Made by a program: the position numbers and the translations under genes. From Chitinophagaceae bacterium UBA2467 (GTDB lineage Bacteria; Bacteroidota; Bacteroidia; Chitinophagales; Chitinophagaceae): 5,142 nt of DNA. Below, in pieces: positions 1 to 5,142 of the stretch. Below the pieces are notes generated by a model. The model did not search any database. It was not told where the DNA came from and saw nothing but the letters and a program-made list of their open reading frames with translations. The number at the start of each line of letters is the position of its first letter. Within the stretch, counting starts at the first letter, position 1. The stretch covers positions 1 to 5,142 of the forward strand of contig DDPN01000076.1 of the NCBI GenBank assembly GCA_002342205.1. The letters are read 5' to 3'.

Positions 1-408
1 AGTGGCTCCTATTTAGGAAAAAAGGTTTTGCAGTATTACCTATATGGAATTTTTGACGAGGAATTAAGAGGTCGTTTTGATCTCAGTTTTATGACAAACC
101 CTAGTGAAATACTTGATAATGTGTATAAGAAGCCGTTGCCCAATAGATATCTCGCAGGATTTACCCTTTTTCTGGCAGAAAATCGTGGCCACTACATGAT
201 TGAGAATATCATTGAAGATGGTTTAAATGATTTTTTCTTTCAGCACCTTTGTCGCTACCCAGAAGTATGGAAACAGCCCGTCTATTTTACAGGGGGGGTG
301 GCCTTTGTATTTAAGGATGTGGTGAAGCAATTATGCAAGCAATACGAATTTGAGCTTGGCGCTATTTTAAAAAACCCCATGGAGGGGCTTTTAAATTATC
401 ATCGATAA
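1..408 (+). CDS. N-acetylhexosamine (GlcNAc/MurNAc) kinase, BadF/BadG/BcrA/BcrD ATPase family, C-terminal part only
   Basis: The reading frame is open from base 1, so this is the last 135 codons of a gene that begins upstream; the TTG at 28 is internal, not a start. The family (ASKHA fold) is usually about 280-300 aa, so roughly half is visible. The fragment opens with SGSYLGKK, the glycine-rich stretch that in this family follows the catalytic region. It has FTGGVAFVF at fragment residues 96-104, the usual second nucleotide-contacting GGVA motif, and ends with the typical PMEGLL near the C-terminus. Known members phosphorylate N-acetylglucosamine, and clostridial MurK also phosphorylates N-acetylmuramic acid, using ATP in the cytoplasm. 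Here murQ begins 6 nt after the stop, so I infer that the substrate includes MurNAc and that the product feeds MurQ. Specificity cannot be read from the fragment. The stop is doubled in frame (TAATAA, 406-411). Confidence 0.85.
   Translation, partial: SGSYLGKKVLQYYLYGIFDEELRGRFDLSFMTNPSEILDNVYKKPLPNRYLAGFTLFLAENRGHYMIENIIEDGLNDFFFQHLCRYPEVWKQPVYFTGGVAFVFKDVVKQLCKQYEFELGAILKNPMEGLLNYHR
371..392 (+). other. Small GC-core hairpin at the kinase 3' end, just before murQ
   Basis: AAAACCCC (371-378) can pair with GGGG (384-387) plus TTTT (389-392), leaving a 5-nt loop and one bulged C. It lies inside the kinase coding sequence, 22 nt before the murQ ATG. Only four T follow the GC core, so it is a poor intrinsic terminator. 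It might affect mRNA stability or murQ translation. It may equally be a by-product of codons for the conserved PMEGL residues. Confidence 0.25.
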
Positions 409-414
409 TAAATT

Positions 415-1233
415 ATGGATTTTGAAAGAATAACGGAGAAGAGTAGCACCTATCGACATTTGGAAAAGATGTCGATTCATGACTTGCTCGTTAATATTAA
501 CAAAGAGGATAAACTAGTGCCTGCAGCCATTGAAAAAGTTATTCCTCAGATTGAGCGATTGGTAGAGGTGGTATCGGATAAAATGCTAATGGGAGGACGA
601 TTGTTTTATATTGGTGCTGGAACGAGCGGACGTTTGGGCATTGTGGATGCAAGTGAGTGTCCGCCTACCTACGGGGTTCCGCCAGGTTTGGTTATCGGAT
701 TAATTGCCGGAGGTGAAAAGGCAATTACAAAAGCAGTAGAAAATGCTGAAGATAATAGTTTGCAAGGTTGGGATGACTTGCAACAACATAATATAACTGA
801 TCAGGATGTTGTAATTGGAATTGCCGCAAGTGGAACAACTCCCTATGTGATTGGAGCGTTGCAGCAATGTCGAAAGCATGGAATCTCCACGGGTAGTATT
901 TCTTGTAATCCAAATTCCCCGGTTAGTGCTGCAGCAGATTTTCCTATTGAAGTAGTGGTGGGTCCTGAGTTTGTGACGGGAAGTACACGAATGAAGAGTG
1001 GAACTGCGCAGAAACTCGTTTTGAATATGATCTCTACTTCTGTAATGATTCAATTGGGTCGAGTAGAAGATAATAAAATGGTCAATATGCAATTGACCAA
1101 TGAAAAGTTAGTAGATAGAGGTACTAAGATGCTGATGGAAAAGTCAGGTATAACTGATTATGAAAAGGCAAAAGATCTTTTGTTATCGCAGGGCAGTGTT
1201 AAAAAGGCCTTGTTGCATTTGGAGGGGTCTTGA
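415..1233 (+). CDS. murQ: N-acetylmuramic acid 6-phosphate etherase MurQ
   Basis: Cytoplasmic lyase/hydrolase that cleaves the D-lactyl ether of MurNAc-6-phosphate, giving GlcNAc-6-phosphate and D-lactate, in peptidoglycan recycling or MurNAc use. The 272-aa product is a single SIS (sugar isomerase) domain protein. Visible signatures are GAGTSGRLG at residues 67-75, DASECPPTYG at 78-87, GIAASGTTPYV at 135-145 and TGSTRMKSGTAQKLVLNM at 188-205. Glu81 (in SECPP) and Glu112 (in NAEDN) match the positions of the two catalytic glutamates known from E. coli MurQ (Glu83 and Glu114). Recalled E. coli MurQ is about 298 aa; this one seems to lack roughly the last 25 helical residues, and the core is complete. 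The ATG lies 6 nt after the kinase stop without a Shine-Dalgarno sequence, and the N-terminus (ITEKSSTY) fits the family. The neighbouring kinase would supply the substrate. Confidence 0.96.
   Translation: MDFERITEKSSTYRHLEKMSIHDLLVNINKEDKLVPAAIEKVIPQIERLVEVVSDKMLMGGRLFYIGAGTSGRLGIVDASECPPTYGVPPGLVIGLIAGGEKAITKAVENAEDNSLQGWDDLQQHNITDQDVVIGIAASGTTPYVIGALQQCRKHGISTGSISCNPNSPVSAAADFPIEVVVGPEFVTGSTRMKSGTAQKLVLNMISTSVMIQLGRVEDNKMVNMQLTNEKLVDRGTKMLMEKSGITDYEKAKDLLLSQGSVKKALLHLEGS
1221..1227 (+). promoter_or_regulatory. Possible ribosome binding site GGAGGGG for the gene at 1237
   Basis: A purine run lies inside the last codons of murQ, 9 nt before the ATG at 1237. This is good Shine-Dalgarno spacing, and the other gene starts in this window lack such a motif. 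It supports the 1237 start and possible coupling to murQ translation. Bacteroidota ribosomes generally depend little on this motif, so it may only reflect the Glu-Gly codons. Confidence 0.35.
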
Positions 1234-1236
1234 GTT

Positions 1237-1791
1237 ATGCATACGATAGAGCCCTTTTACAATTGGCAACATATCTATGAAAGTGAAAAGGATGTTCGAT
1301 CCCCTTTTTTTGGAAGAGAACATTCTGAATTTGAGTTTTCTCAAACTATTTACAACTATTATATCCATCCGCAATGGGATGAATTTGGCAGTAAAACACT
1401 CTACGCAAAGGTGCTGATGGCCGACTATGAAGAAAAATATGTCGTCATTGAATTATTGGGAGAATGGAATGATGCTGTTGAAAATGATATCATGCAATTG
1501 AAAAGAGAAGTGGTGGATAAATTTATGGAGGAGGGTATTTGCTTTTTTATTCTGATTGCAGAAAATGTATTGAATTATCATTATGACAGTAGTGATTACT
1601 ATGAAGAGTGGTCTGAAGATGTAGAGGACCGGGGCGGCTGGGTTGTTTGTTTGAATCTGCCTCCTCAGACCTTGAGAGAATTTCAACAACATCGTCTTAA
1701 TCGTTATCTCAGTTTACAAGATTTGCCCGACTGGCGCATCTATAAGCCCTATCATCTTTTCAAGAAGCTTTCTTTACAGCTAAATGGCTGA
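1237..1791 (+). CDS. Conserved hypothetical protein downstream of murQ (184 aa)
   Basis: I cannot name a domain. The product looks soluble: no signal peptide and no membrane segment. It is unusually rich in aromatics (15 Tyr, 6 Trp and 11 Phe in 184 aa) and acidic in the middle. The pattern suggests an alpha/beta fold: strands around residues 55-62 and 67-74, an amphipathic helix at 80-99, a hydrophobic strand at 101-108 (ICFFILIA), an acidic Tyr-rich loop at 113-132, and another strand at 134-141 (GWVVCLNL). The segment NYYIHPQWDEFG (40-51) looks like a conserved block; from memory, similar uncharacterised proteins occur in other Bacteroidota. The ATG lies 3 nt after the murQ stop with a good ribosome site in front, so it very likely belongs to the same transcript. 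Co-transcription suggests, but does not show, a link to amino-sugar or cell-wall recycling. The long open frame, normal codon use and tight spacing make it a real gene. Confidence 0.85.
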   Translation: MHTIEPFYNWQHIYESEKDVRSPFFGREHSEFEFSQTIYNYYIHPQWDEFGSKTLYAKVLMADYEEKYVVIELLGEWNDAVENDIMQLKREVVDKFMEEGICFFILIAENVLNYHYDSSDYYEEWSEDVEDRGGWVVCLNLPPQTLREFQQHRLNRYLSLQDLPDWRIYKPYHLFKKLSLQLNG

Positions 1792-1803
1792 CCTCTTTTT
1801 TTT

Positions 1804-1819
1804 AAAATAGGCCTGTTTT
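1804..1819. repeat. Short near-perfect palindrome in the intergenic spacer
   Basis: AAAATAGGCCTGTTTT is self-complementary apart from one T/G position, centred on GGCC just after the stop of the gene ending at 1791. As RNA it would leave only about six weak A-U/G-U pairs around a 4-nt loop, with no strong GC stem and no clean T-run after it. It is at best a weak terminator for the murQ cluster, or an operator-like palindrome; chance is also possible. Confidence 0.25.
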
Positions 1820-1855
1820 CTTCAAATCTTTTACTCATTTTCAATTGCTGGATGT

Positions 1856-1863
1856 TAATTTTG
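1856..1863 (+). promoter_or_regulatory. Candidate Bacteroidota -7 promoter element for sdhCAB
   Basis: TAATTTTG matches the Bacteroidota sigma-ABfr -7 consensus TAnnTTTG perfectly. It lies 56 nt before the sdhC start, in the only real spacer of the window. The -33 partner (TTG/TTTG about 19-21 nt upstream) is poor: only a T-rich TTTTA at 1829-1833 lies near that distance. Transcription would begin near 1868-1872, giving a leader of about 50 nt. A second, imperfect -7-like string (AAATTTTG, 1908-1915) is too close to the start codon to be preferred. Confidence 0.45.
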
Positions 1864-1919
1864 CATTCTGGAAAATTGCTTGTACTGCACGATTCGCTAA
1901 ACAATAAAAATTTTGTCTG

Positions 1920-2606
1920 ATGAAATGGTCGGCGCTGTTTACTTCCTCGGTTGGTAGAAAATGGGTGATGGGGTTAACTGGTATTTTTTTGATTTTATTC
2001 TTAGTAGTGCATGTGGGCTTGAATGCGTGTATTTGGGCCATGGATGGTGGAGTGATGTTTAATAAGGCCGCTCATTTTATGGGGTCTAATGTGGTTCCAA
2101 GAATTTTAGAGATTGGCTTATTTGTTGGATTCATATTGCACATTTTACAAGGGTGGACCTTAGAACTAAGTAACCGGGCTGCCCGTAAAAAGGGTTACGC
2201 CGTAAGTATGGGAAATAAGGGGAGTAAATGGTACAGCCGTAGCATGGGAATTTTAGGAACCTTGTTATTTCTCTTTTTGGTAATGCATTTGTCTCACTTT
2301 TGGGTACCCAGCCGAATTACAGGTCTAAATCCTGTTTTAATTGATGGCAAAGAGTATCATGATCTCTATGGCGAAATGCTGGCTGTATTTCAGGATAATT
2401 TAGTGGTAGTCCTCCTATATGTGCTGGGGTGTTTCTCATTAGCTTGGCATTTGCTGCATGGATTTCAAAGTGCTTTCAGAACATTAGGCGTTAGCAATGC
2501 ACGATACTTAAACTTGATTGAAAAAACTGGTTTTGTTTTTTCGTTGATTGTGTCGATGGCTTTTGCTTTGATGCCTGTGAGCATGTATTTGGGATGGGTG
2601 AAATAA
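1920..2606 (+). CDS. sdhC: Succinate dehydrogenase/fumarate reductase cytochrome b558 subunit (SdhC, dihaem type)
   Basis: Membrane anchor of complex II, passing electrons between SdhB and the quinone pool through two b haems. At 228 aa it matches the single-polypeptide five-helix family seen in Bacteroidota, Bacillus and Wolinella rather than the split SdhC/SdhD of proteobacteria. Likely helices lie at about residues 16-36, 62-82, 108-128, 158-182 and 203-225. Candidate axial haem ligands are His31 (helix 1), His74 (helix 2), His123 or His126 (helix 3) and His177 or His180 (helix 4), the same one-per-helix arrangement as Wolinella FrdC His44/93/143/182 (positions recalled). The N-terminus MKWSALFTSSVGRKWVMGLTG is characteristic of the Bacteroidota form and fixes the start at 1920. 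It is first in the operon, with sdhA 24 nt downstream. The likely quinone is menaquinone, judged from the lineage. Confidence 0.95.
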   Translation: MKWSALFTSSVGRKWVMGLTGIFLILFLVVHVGLNACIWAMDGGVMFNKAAHFMGSNVVPRILEIGLFVGFILHILQGWTLELSNRAARKKGYAVSMGNKGSKWYSRSMGILGTLLFLFLVMHLSHFWVPSRITGLNPVLIDGKEYHDLYGEMLAVFQDNLVVVLLYVLGCFSLAWHLLHGFQSAFRTLGVSNARYLNLIEKTGFVFSLIVSMAFALMPVSMYLGWVK

Positions 2607-2630
2607 TTTTTAAACTAGAAAAGTATTGTT

Positions 2631-4607
2631 ATGCTGGATTCCAAAATTCCTGCCGGATCACTGGAAACAAAGTGGACAGATTATAAAGGGCATTGTAAAC
2701 TCGTCAATCCTGCCAATAAAAGAAAGTTAGAAGTTATTGTTGTAGGTACTGGTCTCGCGGGTGCCTCTGCCGCTGCCTCTTTAGGTGAGCTTGGTTATCA
2801 AGTAAAAGCATTTTGCTTTCAGGATTCACCCAGACGAGCACACTCTATTGCTGCACAAGGAGGAATCAATGCAGCTAAAAACTATCAAAATGATGGCGAC
2901 TCTGTATTCCGCCTTTTTTATGATACCATTAAAGGAGGAGATTACCGTGCGCGTGAAGCAAATGTGCATCGATTAGCAGAGGTTAGTGTCAATATTATTG
3001 ATCAGTGCGTGGCGCAAGGCGTTCCTTTTGCGCGTGAATATGGAGGGCTTTTGAATAATAGATCATTTGGTGGAACACAGGTTAAAAGAACATTTTATGC
3101 GGCTGGACAAACGGGACAGCAGTTGTTGATTGGAGCATATCAGGCTTTAGAGAGACAAGTTGCGCTAGGTAAAGTGCAAATGTTTACCCGTCACGAGATG
3201 TTAGATGTGGTTGTGATCGATGGGAAAGCACGTGGCGTTATTTGTCGCAATCTAGTAACAGGAGAACTCGAGCGACATTTTGGACATGCTGTGCTGCTTT
3301 GCACAGGAGGTTATGGTAATGTATTCTATCTCTCCACCAATGCCATGGGTAGCAATGTAACAGCAGCGTGGAAGGCGCATAAAAAAGGAGCTTATTTTGG
3401 CAATCCTTGTTTTACACAGATCCACCCAACATGTATTCCGGTGAGTGGCGACCATCAGTCCAAACTAACACTGATGTCTGAGTCGTTGCGTAATGATGGA
3501 CGTATATGGGTTCCTGCAAACAAGGATGACAAGCGACATCCCAATGATATTCCTGAGGAGGAAAGAGATTACTTCCTGGAAAGACGCTATCCTGCTTTTG
3601 GTAATTTAGTTCCCCGTGATGTTGCTTCTCGTGCTGCCAAAGAAAGATGTGATGCAGGTTATGGGGTAGGCACTACTGGTCAAGCTGTCTATTTAGATTT
3701 CAAGTATAACCTCATTAATAAATACGGAAAAGCCGAGGCTAATAAACTTGGTATAAGCAATCCTGATACAGCCACGTTGGTAAAACTTGGTAAGGAGGTT
3801 GTGAAAGAGGAATATGGAAACCTCTTTGACATGTATGAAAAAATTACGGGTGAAAATCCTTACGAAGTACCAATGCGAATCTATCCTGCAGTGCACTATA
3901 CTATGGGTGGATTATGGGTTGATTACGAGTTAATGACTAGTGTAAAAGGTTTGTATGCACTTGGTGAAGCTAATTTCAGTGATCATGGTGCTAATCGTTT
4001 AGGCGCCTCTGCATTGATGCAAGGTCTCGCCGACGGTTATTTTGTGATACCCTATACAATTGGAAACTATCTGGCAGATGAAATTGCAACCAAGCCGGTT
4101 CCTACAAATCATCCTGCCTTTGAAGAAGCAGAAAAATCTGTTGCTGATCGTTTAAATAAGTTATTGTCTATACAAGGATCGCAAACGGTGGAAAGCTTCC
4201 ATAAGCGACTAGGTAAAATCATGTGGGACAAATGTGGAATGGCTAGAAATGAAGAAGGGCTAAAGCAAGCAATTGCCGAAATACGACAATTAAAAGCCGA
4301 ATTCTGGTCTGATGTTAGAATACCTGGAGGTATCAATGAAATGAATCCTGAACTGGATAAAGCAGGCCGTGTTGCTGACTTTATTGAATTAGGGGAACTA
4401 ATGTGCCAAGATGCGCTCGATCGAAATGAGAGCTGTGGTGGTCATTTCAGAGAAGAGAGTCAAACAGAAGAAGGAGAGGCAAAGAGAGATGATGTAAACT
4501 ATGCTTATGTGGCTGCTTGGGAATATCAAAAGGATAGTCAATGGCAGTTACACAAAGAACCTTTACAGTTTGAAATAGCTAAGCCTTCTCAACGTAGTTA
4601 TAAATAA
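2631..4607 (+). CDS. sdhA: Succinate dehydrogenase/fumarate reductase flavoprotein subunit (SdhA)
   Basis: Catalytic subunit of complex II, interconverting succinate and fumarate on a covalently bound FAD at the cytoplasmic face of the membrane. The Rossmann motif GTGLAG lies at residues 39-44. His71 in RAHSIAAQGG is the expected covalent FAD attachment residue. Expected dicarboxylate-site residues are present: His265 in QIHPT, Arg329 in VPRDVASR, His422 in AVHYTMGG and Arg456 in GANRLGAS. The C-terminal domain carries SCGGHFREE at 601-609, typical of the family. At 658 aa it is longer than E. coli SdhA or FrdA (about 590-600 aa) but close to Wolinella FrdA (about 656 aa). Part of the extra length is the helical Lys/Glu-rich stretch at about 356-400 between Arg329 and His422. 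The start has no Shine-Dalgarno sequence, only an AT-rich leader, and the N-terminal extension before the Rossmann strand is about 32 residues. Co-transcription with sdhC and sdhB is very likely. Confidence 0.97.
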   Translation: MLDSKIPAGSLETKWTDYKGHCKLVNPANKRKLEVIVVGTGLAGASAAASLGELGYQVKAFCFQDSPRRAHSIAAQGGINAAKNYQNDGDSVFRLFYDTIKGGDYRAREANVHRLAEVSVNIIDQCVAQGVPFAREYGGLLNNRSFGGTQVKRTFYAAGQTGQQLLIGAYQALERQVALGKVQMFTRHEMLDVVVIDGKARGVICRNLVTGELERHFGHAVLLCTGGYGNVFYLSTNAMGSNVTAAWKAHKKGAYFGNPCFTQIHPTCIPVSGDHQSKLTLMSESLRNDGRIWVPANKDDKRHPNDIPEEERDYFLERRYPAFGNLVPRDVASRAAKERCDAGYGVGTTGQAVYLDFKYNLINKYGKAEANKLGISNPDTATLVKLGKEVVKEEYGNLFDMYEKITGENPYEVPMRIYPAVHYTMGGLWVDYELMTSVKGLYALGEANFSDHGANRLGASALMQGLADGYFVIPYTIGNYLADEIATKPVPTNHPAFEEAEKSVADRLNKLLSIQGSQTVESFHKRLGKIMWDKCGMARNEEGLKQAIAEIRQLKAEFWSDVRIPGGINEMNPELDKAGRVADFIELGELMCQDALDRNESCGGHFREESQTEEGEAKRDDVNYAYVAAWEYQKDSQWQLHKEPLQFEIAKPSQRSYK

Positions 4608-4633
4608 CGATTATCATTTGTAAAAGCAAGATT

Positions 4634-5142
4634 ATGCAACATTATACAATGAATCTTACCTTAAAAGTTTGGCGTCAGAAAAATGCTACTGATAATGGGC
4701 ATTTTGAAACATATCCTGTCCAAAATATATCTTCCGAAATGTCATTTTTGGAAATGATTGATGTGTTGAATGAGCAGTTGATTAAAGATGGAAAAGAGCC
4801 CATTGCCTTTGATCACGATTGCAGAGAAGGAATTTGTGGTATGTGTTCGATGTATATCAATGGTCGTCCACATGGACCTTGGCAACAGAATACCACCTGT
4901 CAATTGCATATGCGTGCATACAAGGACGGTGATACCATTGTTGTTGAACCTTGGAGGGCAAATTCATTCCCAGTTGTGAAGGATTTAATGGTAGACAGAA
5001 GTGCGTTTGATCGTATTATCCAGGCTGGAGGATATATTTCTGTAAACACGGGTAATGCTGTAGATGCAAACGCTATTCCAGTTGAAAAGGATAAGGCGGA
5101 TGCCGCCTTTGCTGCTGCAGCTTGTATCGGCTGCGGGGCTTG
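4634..5142 (+). CDS. sdhB: Succinate dehydrogenase/fumarate reductase iron-sulfur subunit (SdhB), 3' end off the window
   Basis: Electron-transfer subunit of complex II, linking the flavin of SdhA to the haems and quinone of SdhC. The frame stays open from the ATG at 4634 to the window edge (169 codons plus 2 nt) of an expected total near 240-260 aa. The N-terminal plant-type ferredoxin domain carries the [2Fe-2S] cysteines Cys63, Cys68 and Cys71 (DCREGICGMC) and Cys89 (TTCQLH). Family hallmarks EPWRANSFPVVKDLMVDR (105-122) follow. The visible end, ACIGCGA, gives Cys164 and Cys167 of the first CxxCxxC group for the [4Fe-4S] cluster; the truncated last codon begins TG, consistent with the next Cys. 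The [3Fe-4S] ligands and last Cys lie outside. The ATG is 26 nt after the sdhA stop without a clear ribosome site; Met6 (4649) is a possible alternative start. The unrelated open frame at 4788-4979 is a shadow of this gene. Confidence 0.96.
   Translation, partial: MQHYTMNLTLKVWRQKNATDNGHFETYPVQNISSEMSFLEMIDVLNEQLIKDGKEPIAFDHDCREGICGMCSMYINGRPHGPWQQNTTCQLHMRAYKDGDTIVVEPWRANSFPVVKDLMVDRSAFDRIIQAGGYISVNTGNAVDANAIPVEKDKADAAFAAAACIGCGA

Noticed and set aside
700..1092. Antisense open frame of 130 codons opposite murQ
   Set aside because: It lies wholly within the strongly supported murQ, its translation is low-complexity with no motif, and it has no spacing or start signal of its own.
1183..1374. 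Antisense open frame spanning the murQ/hypothetical junction
   Set aside because: It overlaps two well-supported + strand genes and shows no protein-like features.
1792..1825. Intrinsic terminator after the murQ cluster
   Set aside because: There is a T-run (1795-1803) and a palindrome after it, but the T-run comes before rather than after the stem and the stem has no GC-rich pairs outside its loop.
1841..2041. Antisense open frame across the spacer and the start of sdhC
   Set aside because: It overlaps the conserved sdhC N-terminus and the candidate promoter, and its translation shows no recognisable motif.
4788..4979. + strand open frame of 63 codons
   Set aside because: It is out of frame with sdhB, whose iron-sulfur cysteine motifs are read across the same bases; it is a shadow frame.
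1..5142. Mobile element, CRISPR array, tRNA or a novel defence-type system
   Set aside because: I saw no repeated spacer pattern, transposase or integrase motifs, terminal inverted repeats, or tRNA-like cloverleaf. Nearly all bases are taken up by metabolic genes.

Overview
The window looks like ordinary chromosomal DNA from a member of the Bacteroidota, probably near the Chitinophagales/Sphingobacteriales, though the order is a weak guess. The evidence is the single-polypeptide dihaem type SdhC with the N-terminus MKWSALFTSS, the gene order sdhC-sdhA-sdhB, moderately AT-rich DNA, start codons mostly without Shine-Dalgarno sequences, and one perfect match to the Bacteroidota -7 promoter element TAnnTTTG. 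All genes lie on the + strand.

Left half (1-1791): a tight three-gene cluster for recycling cell-wall amino sugars. It starts inside a BadF/BadG-type N-acetylhexosamine kinase whose N-terminal part lies off the window. Next is murQ (N-acetylmuramic acid 6-phosphate etherase), then a conserved-looking protein of unknown function. Gaps of 6 and 3 nt suggest co-transcription and possibly translational coupling. Kinase and etherase would act in sequence: phosphorylation of MurNAc (and/or GlcNAc), then cleavage of MurNAc-6-phosphate into GlcNAc-6-phosphate and D-lactate.

Boundary (1792-1919): a 128-nt AT-rich spacer, the only sizeable non-coding stretch. It holds a weak inverted repeat and a good candidate -7 promoter element, placed to drive the downstream genes. 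No strong intrinsic terminator is visible.

Right half (1920-5142): the succinate dehydrogenase/fumarate reductase operon (complex II), with sdhC (membrane dihaem cytochrome b), sdhA (FAD flavoprotein) and sdhB (iron-sulfur protein). sdhB runs off the right edge just inside its first [4Fe-4S] cysteine cluster. Together they would oxidise succinate to fumarate and reduce (mena)quinone, or run in reverse. Catalytic and cofactor residues are intact in the parts seen.

I found no mobile element, CRISPR array, tRNA/rRNA or clearly new system. The least explained item is the 184-aa protein after murQ.
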